Positions 1 to 11,733 of a DNA stretch of 64,000 nt are shown here, in pieces. The DNA lies in the NCBI RefSeq assembly GCF_046630445.1, contig NC_092335.1, forward strand, positions 7,421,501-7,485,500. The letters run 5' to 3'. The notes under the pieces are model-generated. The model had not been told where the DNA came from, ran no database searches, and was given only the letters and a program-made list of their open reading frames with translations. The translations under genes and the position numbers were made by a program. The stretch is from Rutidosis leptorrhynchoides. Lineage: Eukaryota > Streptophyta > Magnoliopsida > Asterales > Asteraceae. Within the stretch, counting starts at the first letter, position 1; each line of letters starts with the position of its first letter.

Positions 1-179
1 CCAATAGTCTCAGTGGGAACAAATGGACCATCTGTGGCAATACCATGCATGAGTGGGTCAATAGACTCAAGGTGAAGCATGAATCTTGCCTTCCAAGTTT
101 CATACTCATCTTCATCAAATTTGGATGGTCTATTGGATGAGCCATTTTTAAGGTAAGCTGTATTTAAATATGTAGCCAT
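1..179 (-). CDS. Copia gag polyprotein, N-terminal 59 residues, cut by window edge
   Basis: The frame starts with ATG at 179 on the minus strand, 40 nt after the primer binding site, and stays open to the edge. The peptide contains FDEDEYETWKARFMLHLES, the hallmark of the N-terminal part of plant Copia gag (DUF4219/UBN2 type), where a W-K-x-R/K-F/M motif opens the capsid-like domain. The protein would form the element's virus-like particle. Start choice rests on position after the primer binding site and on the family motif. Confidence 0.8.
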   Translation of the reverse strand, partial: MATYLNTAYLKNGSSNRPSKFDEDEYETWKARFMLHLESIDPLMHGIATDGPFVPTETI

Positions 180-1200
180 GAGAGAATTCAGATCCAAGAT
201 ATTAATTATCAAGACTGACGCTCTGATACCAGTTGTTGGTCCCTTGATAACAGCAGGAGTATTGTAGAGGGGGGGGGTGAATACAATTTCTTTTAATTAA
301 CTTAACAGTTAAACACGATTAGTATTCAAGCATGTAAATTAAATAGAGTCACAAGTAATTTTCAACGGTTATTCTTTATTGATTGAATCACAAAGAATCA
401 CAACTATCCTTGGCGGAATGATAGTTGGTTGATACAGATTACCTAGAATATAGCTAAGAGGTAAACTAAAAGCTATTACACGTTTTTGACTCTAAATAAA
501 TAAACCCACACCACTAGTTGTTACAATAGTGGATACAACAATTTATAGTAGTCCTATTAACCGTGTAATGGTTCTATTGTCCACTGGTACATAGGATGTC
601 TGTACTTGTGGAGACAACTGCATCAGAGAGCATGCTCGCTCTCCTCTTTCCTGTTTGGTAGCTATTTGCAGGAACACCCCAATTCGGTTTGGCACCACTA
701 TTTGATTAAACAAATAGAATGTTGTGTTCCCTAGGTGTTGACAAGGTATAACCCATGTCTGCACATGCGTTAAACTTCTGCATTCCCACGTGGTCTTATA
801 AGGTCACTTGTCAGCCGCCGATGCGTGTCCTTTTCTGTTCTACTTTGTCTTTGACTTCTGTTGAATAGTACAATTGATGTAGACCACTTAGGAAACTACT
901 ATGCTTATAATGGAGCATAGCTGTCTTATGTAGTAAGCTGCATTCCAGTTGTGCTGGTTCTTCATTGCTGAGACACTTGATATTCTTGAACTGTTGAGTA
1001 CACATCTTGTGCTGATTGAAGAACACTGTCTACCTTGTGCTGGTAGACTGAGCAGCAAACTACACTCGACACAGCAATATCTGTTTTCTATACATAAACA
1101 AACTTGTGCTGGCTGCACATAACATTTTAGTGCAAATAAATTACAGTTTTGTCATAATTAAATCCTTAATTATTTTTTAGGCTCAACAGTTACACCGATG
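1..1200 (-). mobile_element. Copia LTR retrotransposon, 5' end only (LTR, PBS, start of gag)
   Basis: The element reads leftward and runs off the window edge. The primer binding site is complementary to initiator tRNA-Met (minus strand TGGTATCAGAGC, 220-231). The LTR begins just right of it at 234, with the expected CA end on the minus strand (ACCAACA). A run of nine G near 270 in front of GTGAATAC is typical of the 3' end of plant Copia LTRs. The outer LTR edge is not resolved; 1200 is a guess, and it may reach about 1580. Only the first part of gag is in the window, so completeness cannot be judged. Confidence 0.75.
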
Positions 1201-1478
1201 TATCGTACTGTAGGAAGATGAGTCTTAAGCTTCACAATGTGCTGTCTTCTTTAGGAAGAGCAATGACTTCTTGCTAGTGTTGCTAGACAATACACGCCAT
1301 GGTCAAAAGCCATGGTATCCTTTTAAAATACGAAAATGTAGTATCTGCTTCCTACATTTTCTTGAAACTAGCATAAAAACTAGATGCGTGGGAAGTGGGG
1401 TCCAAGGACCTTAAATACAAGTAACCAAGTGTTTAAACACTTCCGAGAGAATCGAGTCCTCCCATATATTTTTTTTTT

Positions 1479-1583
1479 TTTGGAAAGTAAAGTCTTCCGA
1501 AGCTTGAAAGTAAAGTCTTCCAAGTTAAGTCGAGAGTCAAAAAGACCAAAGCTTGAAAGTAAAGTCTTTCAAGTGTCGTGCAC
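1479..1583. repeat. Three imperfect copies of a GAAAGTAAAGTCTT unit with inverted arms
   Basis: GGAAAGTAAAGTCTTCC, CTTGAAAGTAAAGTCTTCC and CTTGAAAGTAAAGTCTTTC follow each other over about 100 bp. The third copy (about 1553-1574) is an 8-bp perfect inverted repeat, CTTGAAAG and CTTTCAAG, around a 6-nt centre. It lies between the Copia LTR and the Athila internal region; which element owns it is unclear. Confidence 0.6.
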
Positions 1584-1599
1584 TAGACCCCCCGAAAAA

Positions 1600-3595
1600 T
1601 TAATACCCAAGACGATTGTTATCTCATCGCCTTCGAACCGGGAGGTAGTTCATCCTAGATGATATACTGGGTTAATAATCGTCCGTGCAGTTGTCCCAAA
1701 ACCGGGAAGGCTTTGAAAGCACATAGCCTTAAAATCTAAAATTCCGGAAAACTTGTTTTTCGTAAAAACTTAACTCGTTTTCCCGTTCTTAAAATGCAAA
1801 AACAGTTTTCTAAAGGTCTTGTTTTCCCTAAGGCCAAATTTTTTTCTTGGTTCTGCACATGGGTGTTCTTGATTCGGGGTAATGAAGCCTTTGGGTAATC
1901 AAAAATCTAATGTTGGAAGAGTTTAGTTCTATTGAAGGCTTGAACCTTGCATTCACTTTTGAAGACTACACGATATGGATTTCTTAGCTTACGAAGGTTA
2001 TATCATTACGCCTAGATTCTATGATTGTTGAAGACTTGTTCAGGTATGTTTATTTCAACATTAGTTGATATTATTTGAAGATATATTTGCTCGAGGACAA
2101 GTAAGGTTCAAGTGTGGGGAAATTTGATATCGGCTCATTTATACATATATTCACTCGTGATATCGGGTTATTTTTTGTTATAAAGTGGTGAAAACTGAAG
2201 ACTTAGTTCGTGATTATAAAGAAAATGACATTTCATGCTTTTAAAGTCTTATTATTAGTTTTCGGTTGGTTTCTACAAGTTTCAACATCAAACGAGCTTG
2301 GGACAAAGCAAAAAATGAAGAAAACGATCAAATTTCAGCTCAGGGCTCCATCGCGTTCGCGATGGGGGTGAATCCCGGCCGTGATACATCGGCAGAAATC
2401 AAGAAAAATCGAAACTGATGCAATCGCGGTCGCAATTAGGCAATCACGGTCGCGATCCAGAAATTTCAGCATCAATCGCGGTCGCAATGAGGGAATCGCG
2501 GTCGAAATACATCCAGACACGTCGTCAATCGTGGTCGCGATTGGTGAATCGCGGTCGCAATGCGGGGTCGGTCAGCATTTCGAATTTCAGCCTTTTAAAT
2601 ACCCCATTTAACCCCAACTTTAGAGTATGGAATGTTTTACGAATTCTAAGGCCAGGAGGGTCGTTTTTGAAGGTTTTAAAGCCATTCTTCACCAATTTTG
2701 AAGATCATAAGATCAAGGTTAAAGATTGGATCAATCATTAATCATTGGTACCTTAGTTCTTCATTATTTACGTGATTTTATAATGAATACTATTTGTTCC
2801 AATTGTTTAATTATTCTTTCTTTTGCCATGATAGGCTAAACTTTTATTGTGTTCATTTTGATGTAAGACTTATGATTTTGGATTGTTCTATCTTGTGATT
2901 TATTAAGGAATTATGTTTAATTAATTGTGCTTTCTTTAAAGATCCATTGTTATGTTCATCTATATATCGTTTATTTAATTATACAGGTTACTGAATTTGA
3001 TTTATGTGAGTTTATCAATATTCATATGCTTGTACTTCATCTTTTAGATCTAGACAATTGTATGCGAGTGCAATTGGTGATTAAATTGATATTGTGATAA
3101 CACAATCATGTAGGCTTTTCTAAGTGATCCCATTAGCCTAGGTTTTACGTGAGTTTAACCAAGAGAAAGTCTAGATTAATTTTACATGGTGATTTGGACC
3201 TCTGAATGATAATTTATATGAGTAAATTGAATCCATTATGCCTTTGGTTCATTGATTTCATGAGACCGATATGAAATAATTACCTAGACCTTAAATAAAC
3301 GGTTTTAATAAAAGAACAATCCTAGTCATTTGTTGAGCATTAAAGTGGTCACTGCTTCTCCTTATTAGGTTTGTTTGTTAATTTACTTTCGTTACTATTT
3401 TACTTAAATTCAAATCAAAAAACCCCCAATTTTTAGAATAATTATTAGTTTAGAATCCTAATTAAACTGCTCTCTGTGGAACGAACTGGTCAAATTACTT
3501 ACTGGTTACTGCACGATCGGGTTTTAGTTGCCTGATATTGTGTGATGATTGTTAAGTCTTTAACTAGTTATTTTCAAGTACGATTTCACATATCA
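1600..3595 (+). mobile_element. Athila-like LTR retrotransposon, 3' fragment with LTR 2125-3595
   Basis: The LTR runs from TGATAT at 2125 to ATATCA at 3595, about 1.47 kb, with matching inverted ends. Just upstream (2109-2124) is a purine-rich tract, CAAGTGTGGGGAAATT, after CTCGAGGACAAG. That pairing is the usual 3' end of Athila/Tat internal regions. The noncoding 1.6-2.1 kb stretch is the tail of the internal region; gag and pol are absent. The left part was probably removed or covered by the Copia element. A CG-rich dyad cluster lies inside the LTR (2347-2572). It looks old and incomplete. Confidence 0.7.
2347..2572. repeat. Cluster of about seven CG-rich dyads in the Athila-like LTR
   Basis: The cluster opens with CATCGCG-TT-CGCGATG (a 7-bp inverted repeat). 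It continues with variants of AATCGCGGTCGCAAT near 2418, 2440, 2475, 2498, 2527 and 2549. Spacing is irregular, so this is not a simple tandem array. It lies upstream of a TATA-like TTTTAAATACC (about 2593), so it may be a promoter-proximal element; that role is inference. Confidence 0.65.
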
Positions 3596-5534
3596 GCTGT
3601 TTCTGTCTAACGATTTTTTTTACCATCGCTTATAATTAATATATAGATCTCTTTATGTAGTGGCCATCTTTTAGAAGCTTAGCCAGATATGACTATTCGC
3701 AACTTGAATGCCTCTTTTATTCGTTACTAGGAGAGTCGCTTCATATTCGTATTGGATTTATCGACATCTCATGTTCCCAACTACGATGGGTGAGGTGTAA
3801 ACATGATCTCTTTCCACTAAGGTTGGCAATTGAGGTGTGATCAATCGAATATCTATCCGATCCAATCCATTTAAATGAATATGGATGATAAGTGGATATG
3901 ATGATGATGATGATATGAAAAATTATTGGATCAGTTTATGGATGAGAATTTATCATCCATGGATATATTCATTTACCAACCCGAAATAAGTATATACATA
4001 TAAATATGTACATATTTACTCAAATATATGCATATATATTTACATATCCTTATATATGTACATTATAAAGTATTAAAATGTTATTGAAAATATAGATTGT
4101 GAAGATTCAATTATGTGAATTGTATTAAATTCATATATCTTAAGTATATTGCTATATTTGTTTGAAAAACTTTGATGATTTTAGATCAAATTTTTTTAAA
4201 AAAAAAAACTTAATATTAAATATCTATTAACTAGTTTAATTCACTAAAATTGAATATTAATATATGAAATATATTTAAATAGATGTGAATATGGTTTAAA
4301 AATTTTAAATATGGGATCCCTACTTTCCACCCTCGTTTTTTCTTTGTTATTTTTTATTTATTAATTTGTTTGACGCAAAAACGAATAAACTTTATAACAA
4401 AAGAAAGTTAATCTAAAAAATGAAACTCCTTAAAAACATACTAACAAACAAAGCTCACAACAACACACGAATAGGCTAAACCAAGTCTATAAACAAAAAA
4501 TGACCCTAACAAACTCAAAAGGATATAATTCAATCTAAATGGTAAATCGATAGATTATAATCCATCTACGTCTCAACACACCGAAGCCAAAAGCATCACA
4601 CGTCTTTGATAAAATCTCCAAAAGCCTTCATTTCCGCTCCTTACACCAACTTTTCCTTTCTTTACTTTTTCTCCCTCTTTTGCTTCTTAATATTTTCAGA
4701 GGCGGTAGGCGGTGCATTATAGTTGAGTTGACAACACAACCTTTATGAACGCCTTCCATATTATCCATTACCTCGATAAAAGGCGCAAGAGGAATGTCGT
4801 TGGTCCTTCCACGTTGCTCCAAAAAATAGTAGGCTTTTTCCCTAAAGATTTATCAAATTTAGAAGCAACTGAATCAAACCCGATTTGATTCCTTGAAACA
4901 CTGGAACTTGGGCCTTACAAAAATTGGGTTCCATCCCAATTGGGCCTAAATTAGAATTAACATTAAATTCCAATTCGAATCACAAGTAATAATTCGAGTG
5001 TTGTAAATGTTGGCTCAGGAGGTTTGAATTCGGTTGGTCGTAACAGGGAGGAGTCTTCAGAGTTGAGGCCTAATGGAGATGGTGTTGGTACGTCTTCGGG
5101 TAAGGAGGCTAACTTTTTCGATGAAGCGAGGAAAGATCTTAAAGATATATGGGTTCAAGGTAAAGTGCTTAGTTTAAGGACGACGCTTACGCCAAAGAAA
5201 AGACAACAAAGACAGCCTAAGGTTCATGGTGAGGAGTTGAGAAAGTTTAATATTGATGGGATTTGACGCTTTGACGTGTGAGCGTTTAGGGGAGTTCTTC
5301 TTTTTATGTTTTTTGTTATCAGTCGTTTTTCTTTCGTGTTACGTTGTTGTATCGTGAGAAATTTGTGGTTGTCTTGATTTAGTTGGTGCTTCCCCTGGTT
5401 AGTGCTAGGTTTCGATCTAGTTTTTGTGGTTGTGCTTGTAGTTTGTGTTGTTTCTTCATTGGGAGCTTTGTTGCCTTTGGTTGTAATCGTTTTGAGGCCT
5501 CATTTTTTCGATGATGTCTCCGAGTTTTTATATA
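3596..5534. other. Intergenic stretch, AT-rich, no convincing gene
   Basis: A GAT-rich patch at about 3895-3925 and alternating weak inverted repeats around TGGATATGGAT (3850-3970) suggest a decayed DNA transposon, but no ends are visible. An 80-codon frame at 5024-5266 (plus) has acidic and lysine-rich segments and no domain I recognise. The T/G-rich tail to 5534 resembles a transposon or gene 3' end. I assign no function. Confidence 0.4.
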
Positions 5535-6656
5535 GGCAAAATTGCTGAAATGGTCCCCGTGGTTTGTACCAAAATGCTGGTTTCGTCTCTGTGTTTTTTT
5601 GACTGATTTGGTCCCAGTGGTTTGTCAATGTTGCTGATTTAGTCCCTATTTCTGACGACTGTCAAAAAATTCCGTTAACTCCAGTCATGTGCCAGACATG
5701 TGACGGTATTTTCGTCTGTTTCATTCCTTATTAACAAAATTGCTAAAATGGTCCATGTGATTTGTACCAAAATTGCTGAAATGGTCTCTGTGGTTTGTTC
5801 GAAAATTGCTGATTTCATCAATACAACAATTTAATCGTTTTCAGATCCGGTGGTGTTTGACGGTTAACAGCGGCGATGTGTAAAGGTAGCTCAAAACGCC
5901 AAATTAAATGCATCAAATTGTTAAAGTGAGTGCGAGTAACCCACATTCACATAAATATATGTAATTTGAAGCAAGATATGTATATACATACATTATATTC
6001 GTATAAATATTAGAAATTGAATATTGAAAGCAAAAATTTGAGAACTTGAATTGAAGAAGAAGAATCGTATCTAAATGGCGGGTATAGAGAAAGCAAAATC
6101 GTAGGGAAATCGGAAACCATAATTAATGACCACCAACGTCAGAACTATATCACCGCAACCGTCGGATCTGGGTTTCTCATTTTTTCAGATCCATTCGGAT
6201 TTGGTTCAACGCTTCAGATCTATCGAAATTATAACCATCACCGTCGGATTCAGTTCAACGCTTCGATCTGTTTAATTGCGTACGATATTTTGAGATCTGG
6301 TAACTGTAATCTAATAGACAAACACCACTGGTTCTGAAAACTATGAAGTGGTTGTAGGGGTGAAATCAGCAATTTTCGAACAAACCACAGGGACCATTTC
6401 TGCAATTTTGGTACAAACCACATGGACCATTTCAGTAATTTTGTCAATAAAGGAAAGAAATAGACGAAAGTACCCTCACATGTCTGGCACATGACTGGAG
6501 TTAACGGAATTTTTTAACGGCCGTTAGAAATATGGACTGAATCAGCAACATTGACAAACCACTGAGACCAAATCAGTCGAAAAAAGCACAGAAACGAAAC
6601 TAGCATTTTGATACAAATCAAAGGAACCGTTTCAGCAATTTTGTCTTTTTTATATA
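5525..6656. mobile_element. Mutator-like non-autonomous element with long terminal inverted repeats
   Basis: The element spans 5535 to about 6646. Its ends are G[G/A]CAAAATTGCTGAAA inward, and the arms match for roughly 290 bp (5535-5822 against 6358-6646). They contain phrases such as TGGTCC..GTGGTTTGTACC in opposite orientation. It is flanked by a 10-bp direct repeat TTTTTATATA (5525-5534 and 6647-6656), the target-duplication length of MULEs. The 0.53 kb centre has no transposase frame. The arms also carry internal tandem copies of the AAATTGCTGAAATGGTC unit, as in fold-back elements. Transposition would depend on a transposase elsewhere. Confidence 0.8.
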
Positions 6657-6782
6657 AGTTTAAGTTTTTTTGAGAAGGGAAAAAAAAAAATTAACCCTAT
6701 CGCCCCAGTTAACATTAATTTATAGTCCTTGCATCGCCGGACCATGAATGAATTACAATACTAACCGAAACGAGCGTTAACT

Positions 6783-7905
6783 ATGAATACGAACATAAAA
6801 CAGTATCGTAAATTCAAACAACAAACCGATCAAAATTCGTTACCCGATTTAGAGCCGAGCTACGAAGTTTTGATCAAAATATTACTCCGATTGCCAATTC
6901 AACCACTTATTCGATCAAAATGTATATCCAAACATTGGCGCTCCCTAATTTCAGATCACAGTTTCGCTTTACTTCGAAACCCTAACCCTAATTCTCCTCG
7001 CGGTTTGTTTCTTCAACGTGTTCGTACTTGTTATATTGATCGCTATGTTTTCGAATATGATTTTGTTTCGTTCGATATGGAACATTAAATTAAACCCCCA
7101 TTCAAGCAAGTTAGTTACAATGATCTAGAGCTACTAGTTTTGCATTCTTGTAAGGGGTTAATGTTATGTCATAGTTTGAGTGAATATTACTGTAATCTAA
7201 TACAGTAGTAAAGAGATTGTTTATAACGCAAAGTATTATATCTATAATCCAACTATAAACTATTAATCGAGTTGAAATTCATCCTAAACTCGTAGGTTTT
7301 GATTGGTTTCAAAGGCTTCCGGACGTTAGTTTATGATCCGTTGAAGTAATATTACTATGAAGTCGTTTGTGGGCGAAATTGATATGTATTTGTCGAAAAG
7401 TAGGAGTTGAAGGACTTGTGGACAGCATTTTGAGAATCAGATTGATACCGCTTTTATGCGTGGGGTATATTGGAATAATGCGGTTCATTGGATTAATAAG
7501 AAAGGGTTTGTTTTTTATCTAAAGATTTATGAGGATTATACTGATAGCATTCGTTTGCCTGCGGTACACATTCGTTTGCCAGTGGTGCGTGATGGATGGA
7601 ATTTTAAGAAGCATTGTCATGCTTTAGTTGAGTTTCGTGATTGTTTGATGTTTATTGATATATTTCCTCTGTTAATTATGAAATTTGAGGTTTATGAGAT
7701 GAGTAGGGACTATTTGGGTTGGTCAATTTTAAGTAGCATGTTTCCAGAAACGACTGAATCGTCACTATTACAGTTTAAGATGTTTCTGATGCATAGTATT
7801 GTTTTGGGTGGTGGGGTGGAAGAAGAAGATTCGTTTTTAGTGTTGGTAGTACCTGGGAAGGTTTTGAGATACAATATTGCTGCATACATATCAGGAGCTT
7901 TGTAA
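6783..7905 (+). pseudogene. Decayed F-box protein gene (At5g07610-like family)
   Basis: F-box proteins are the substrate adaptors of SCF ubiquitin ligases. The first 101 codons (6783-7088) hold a clear F-box: LPDLEPSYEVLIKILLRLPI, then a conserved SKHWRSLISDHSFALL tail at about residues 30-65. The frame then meets TAA at 7086-7088. In the same frame downstream, YNDLELLVLHSCKGLMLC continues the family pattern up to a second stop (TAG, about 7207). The middle (7210-7450) is frame-shifted and stop-laden, although YNP-type F-box-associated motifs remain. A 149-codon frame (7456-7905) restores the F-box-associated domain, opening with GVYWNNAVHWINKKG. Genes of this family are normally intronless, so introns do not explain the breaks. 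A full-length transcript is unlikely; a short F-box-only peptide is possible. Confidence 0.75.
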
Positions 7906-9870
7906 ACTTGTCGTATCTCGAATGTTTAGCTTTCGGTTGCAGATGATGGCTTATCAAAACTAAGCATGTGGCCCGGTGTGTTTCCGTTTTTCGAGTCGCT
8001 TTCTTATCCGTAATGGAAAATGTGGTAGTTACAATTCACCCTTTTTCTTTTGGGATTATTGTTTGTTATGTGTCAGTTAAACATATAGTTGTCTTTTTAA
8101 CTTTGCCTTTCGTATATACTTGGCTAGTGAAAATTGTGTTTGATATAGATAGTTAATGGTCCAATCATTTGTAGATTAAGTCATTGTTATGTGTGTGCAA
8201 TCATCTGTGATCTGTAGGTGACTCCATGGTCTTAATTTGACTTTAATGTGTAATTTGGTCTTCTTGAGTTCGAATTTAGAGCAATCCGGAATATCTAACG
8301 GCATTATGAAAGCGTAGGTTTATATGGCTTCCTAAGTGATCGGTTTTAGTCTTTAATCTAGTTGTGTTAATAATGTGTTTAAAGAAGAATTTGGGTTCAA
8401 ATAATACTTCTGGTACTAGATCTCACCTCATTTATAACACTCTTGATACTATTATTGGTCTAGATACATAACTTTTTTTATTTTAGCAGGAGACACTTAA
8501 TTCAATAGCAATGTACAACATTATGCGCTATACTTTTGCCATAGTCTGTTTGCATAGAAACAACAGTGTCAGGCTGTTAGCAAGATGTTTGTATCATTGT
8601 ATGTATACTGTGTTATTTCCTTAGTTGTTTCTGTCAATTGTAATGTAGGGTTTAAATCTGTTAATTTTTCTAATGCTAGTCTGTTATTGTACATATGTTT
8701 ACTTATCATGGTCGATTCAAGTTATATTTAACGTCGAAGTTATGAAATAAAAGATAGTTGCTTGAAGGAAAATGGGTCAAATATGTGGAAAGTAACTGAA
8801 TTTAGTTTATAAATAATGCTAACGAAAATAACGGATCAGCTTGAAATATTTTGAGTTCACTTATCGTATTTAGTCTAGTTTGATTCATACCAAAAATATT
8901 CAAGTTGTTACATATATCTCAGAGAAGGTGACTAACAGTCTAACATACAATATACTTACTTCGTGGTCCAAGTATGTACCATTGTGTACAAGTTATAATT
9001 GATTGTACGTGCACAAATTAACTTATGTCACTCAACCTACCACCCAAGCCTGCTATTTTAACAACCTCTGTCTGATGCTAACTGGGATTTATAACGAATG
9101 ACAGCTGGTCTGGTTGGTCACTATGCCCATGACTCATGACTGGTGGAAACATGCACATTACTGACCAGATATCCAACATACATTTGATATGAAAGTAAAC
9201 TTCATTTTCAACGACAGCTTGGCATTTATGTGATCAATTTATTTGTCCATGTGTTGATACATTTGTAAGCTACGTTTCTTGATCATGTTTCACATAGTTA
9301 AGTAATGCTATTATTTTGAATAGATTGTTACTTTGTTAGGCTTTGATGTGTTAAAAGTTTATGTTGCTCAACAAATATAAAGAGATCAAACTTGTTTATA
9401 ATGTCATCTGCATCTTCTTGTATGTCAAAGATTTTTTCGCAGGTACTCTCTTATTCAATTTGTATGAAGAAAACTATTCCGTACTAGATTTTTTCGAAGG
9501 TTGTGCCTCTGGTATCCTTCACTCTGTGTTGTCCAAACAGTTAACCTAAAGCATTCCGGGTACATTTGCACAATGGATGCGAGGAGTTTCTTACTAACGG
9601 GTGCGTTAGTGGCAAATGAGAAGATTCGATGCCCAAATTGTCGTTCTAAAAAAATTAAACAACATACTATTAACATGAAGTGTCCATGGTAAACAGTTAC
9701 CGAATAACTTCAACAATGACGACTCAAATTCCACATGCAATAAGTATTAAGTATAGCAAATCCAACTTTGTGTTAATTTTACATTAATCCACCTATTGCT
9801 GTTAGACAATTTGGTCCATCCAACTTCTCAACCATCTTTGCCAGCTAAATTATACATTAAATAAAGTGAA
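7906..9870. other. Intergenic stretch, no convincing gene
   Basis: The sequence is AT-rich with many stops in all frames. The first part may be the 3' flank of the F-box relic. A 63-codon frame at 9501-9692 (plus) ends in a CPNCRSKK zinc-ribbon-like motif, and a pyrimidine tract with AG sits nearby at about 9441. I could not attach it to a family, and the frame is short. Confidence 0.35.
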
Positions 9871-9984
9871 CTAGGTTGGTGGTCCGCGCGTTGCGGCGGG
9901 TTTCATACATCAAACTGAATCGTGTTTTGAATTGTGTTTTTAGATAAGCGAAAATGAACATCTTAGAAAGCATATTTGCATATT

Positions 9985-10172
9985 AATAGTAGTAGGTGCT
10001 TTCACTTTAGAATTTTGGTTGAGCCTTGGTACCATGATTCATATCTACATAATACTGCAACTTACAATATAGAAAACAAATAGTAATAAGTGCTTGCACT
10101 TTAGGATCTTAGCAGGGCCTTGGCACCATGAATCATATCTACAAATTACTGCAACTTAGAATATAGAAAACA
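9985..10172. repeat. Imperfect direct repeat, two units of about 93 bp
   Basis: Both units (about 9985-10076 and 10080-10172) share GTGCTTTCACTTTAG or GTGCTTGCACTTTAG, TTGG[T/C]ACCATGA and CATATCTAC, and end with AATATAGAAAACA. It lies inside the Helitron near its 3' end. No coding sense is visible. Confidence 0.7.
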
Positions 10173-10559
10173 TATTGACCAAATAAAGGTTATATGCAAG
10201 CTTTAAATATTACGAAAGCATCTTAGATAGTTAACGATTATATACAAAAGCATAATCATTTATGTATGCGTTTAACTATTTAAACTAAACATTATAAAAG
10301 CATCTTACATAGATCATAATTATCCCCCTTTTTTGTACAGGCAAAAGATATGTTGTCCGAGAGCATATCTACTATGTAGGTTACCTGCAAATGTTGCAAT
10401 CAGGTTACCTGCAAACAGCCTCTGATATTAAGCGTTGAAAATAAGTGTGTAACTTAATATAGAAAGCACCGAAAGAAATAACAAAACACAAAAACCACAA
10501 AGTTGAAAGAAATAGGGGGTTAATTACTGTTAAAACACTCTTTTGAGTTGAAGACCTTC

Positions 10560-10830
10560 ACACGACAGGCCTTACACAACCGTTCTTTTTCTTCAAATGA
10601 GTATGATTGAGGTTTAGCAAATTGGCCTGCCATCCTTCCTACCTAATTACACAACCGTTATCGTTAGTGAAGTACTATTAGGTGTCACTATGTATTATAT
10701 AAGATGAGTATCTATAACTTGGTTTCTTACTTTCCGTTTACAATGTGATTGTCCTTCGCAGTGTTTGGTTTTCATGTGATGGACTGCCACTGCAACTTGA
10801 TCTGATCTCGTCCAAGTATTAGAGAATATA
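10560..10830 (-). pseudogene. Unidentified coding fragment with Cys/His pairs, inside Helitron
   Basis: Two exon-like pieces are visible on the minus strand. The first (about 10830-10731) reads SDQVAVAVHHMKTKHCEGQ and ends at a GTAAGA donor. The second starts after an AATTAG acceptor near 10643, reads MAGQFAKPQSYSFEEKE then LCKACRVKVFNSKEC, and reaches a stop. Joined at those sites the frame is kept. The C-x2-C and HxxxxxHC spacing suggests metal binding, but I cannot name the family. It may be the C-terminus of a captured host gene. Confidence 0.4.
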
Positions 10831-10861
10831 ATTCGCTAATCTATTTGAATTTGTTGTTCAA

Positions 10862-11733
10862 CTGTACATCCATTACTCCTGATCAGCCACTTAAATGTGC
10901 AAAAGCATCTTTATTGTTGTTTGAGTTTTGCCAACATCACTTTCTCCGTTGACTTCGAATGAATTGCTTTTTCCCTCATTAATCATCTCCCCTATACAAA
11001 GTTACTTATATTAGCTATAAAGTAACTTACAATGAGCTAAACAGAATGTTAACTAACAATACCTGTAAACAACATCTACATCTGCTATAGTAAATACATG
11101 GGAACTGAGTTCACCAAATCCTCCTCCCTTCGTATCATAGAGATGATGCAATCTTTGAAATGGACTTAGAGCAATTAGAATATTTCCAGTTATATCTCTG
11201 CCACACACAAAAAAAAAAAAAATAATAATAATAAATAAATAAATAAATAAAAAAGTTGACACGAAAAGTATTGTCAAAAAACCCGTTTATATTTCTTTTA
11301 ATATAACTTCTAAACTTCTAGGACGCATGTGCGAGACTAAGTATTGTTGTTATTGTTCTAAACTTCTAGGAATATAGTGAAATATGACATCTCACATAAA
11401 TCTCAATGAAGCTTGTATCTGGTTGCCAAATTTTGTAAAACTCCATGTTTATGCAAAAAAGAAAGTCATGTCAAAAAAGGGAGTAACCTTAGGGAGAACA
11501 CTTTTGAGACAGTTTGTAAGAATCTATAATCAAAAAAAGTCGGTTAAATCAAACCCATGTAAAATATTAAGTTAAAGATAAGTCATTGTAACATTACACC
11601 ACTCACCGTCCCGTCCTCCCCTTTGAGGTATGCATATGAAGATGTTGCCCATTAACCTGGATCCACTTCCCCATCAATCCATGATAAAGCATAATCCTAC
11701 ATCTGAGCCTACAATAATATTAACCGGTGCGGC
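10862..11733 (-). pseudogene. Myosin XI gene fragment (N-terminal exons), captured or duplicated
   Basis: Three exons of a plant class XI myosin, the actin motor of organelle movement, are recognisable in order. Exon a (11733-11607) reads AAPVNIIVGSDV, then WIDGEV and VNGQHLHMHTSKG of the N-terminal SH3-like domain, with a frameshift between. It keeps a CAG acceptor and a GTGAGT donor. Exon b (11197-11063) reads [20 protein letters not shown], then [15 protein letters not shown], with both splice sites intact but a short deletion against the family. Exon c (about 10994-10862) reads MINEGKSNS and GESDVGKTQTT, a damaged form of the ATP-binding P-loop GESGAGKT; frameshifts and a stop follow. The rest of the motor, IQ motifs and tail are missing. 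The host Helitron suggests capture from an intact gene elsewhere. Confidence 0.75.

Noticed and set aside
4628-4822. 64-codon minus frame with a lysine/arginine-rich end
   Set aside because: Short, no domain, no splice or start context; treated as chance.
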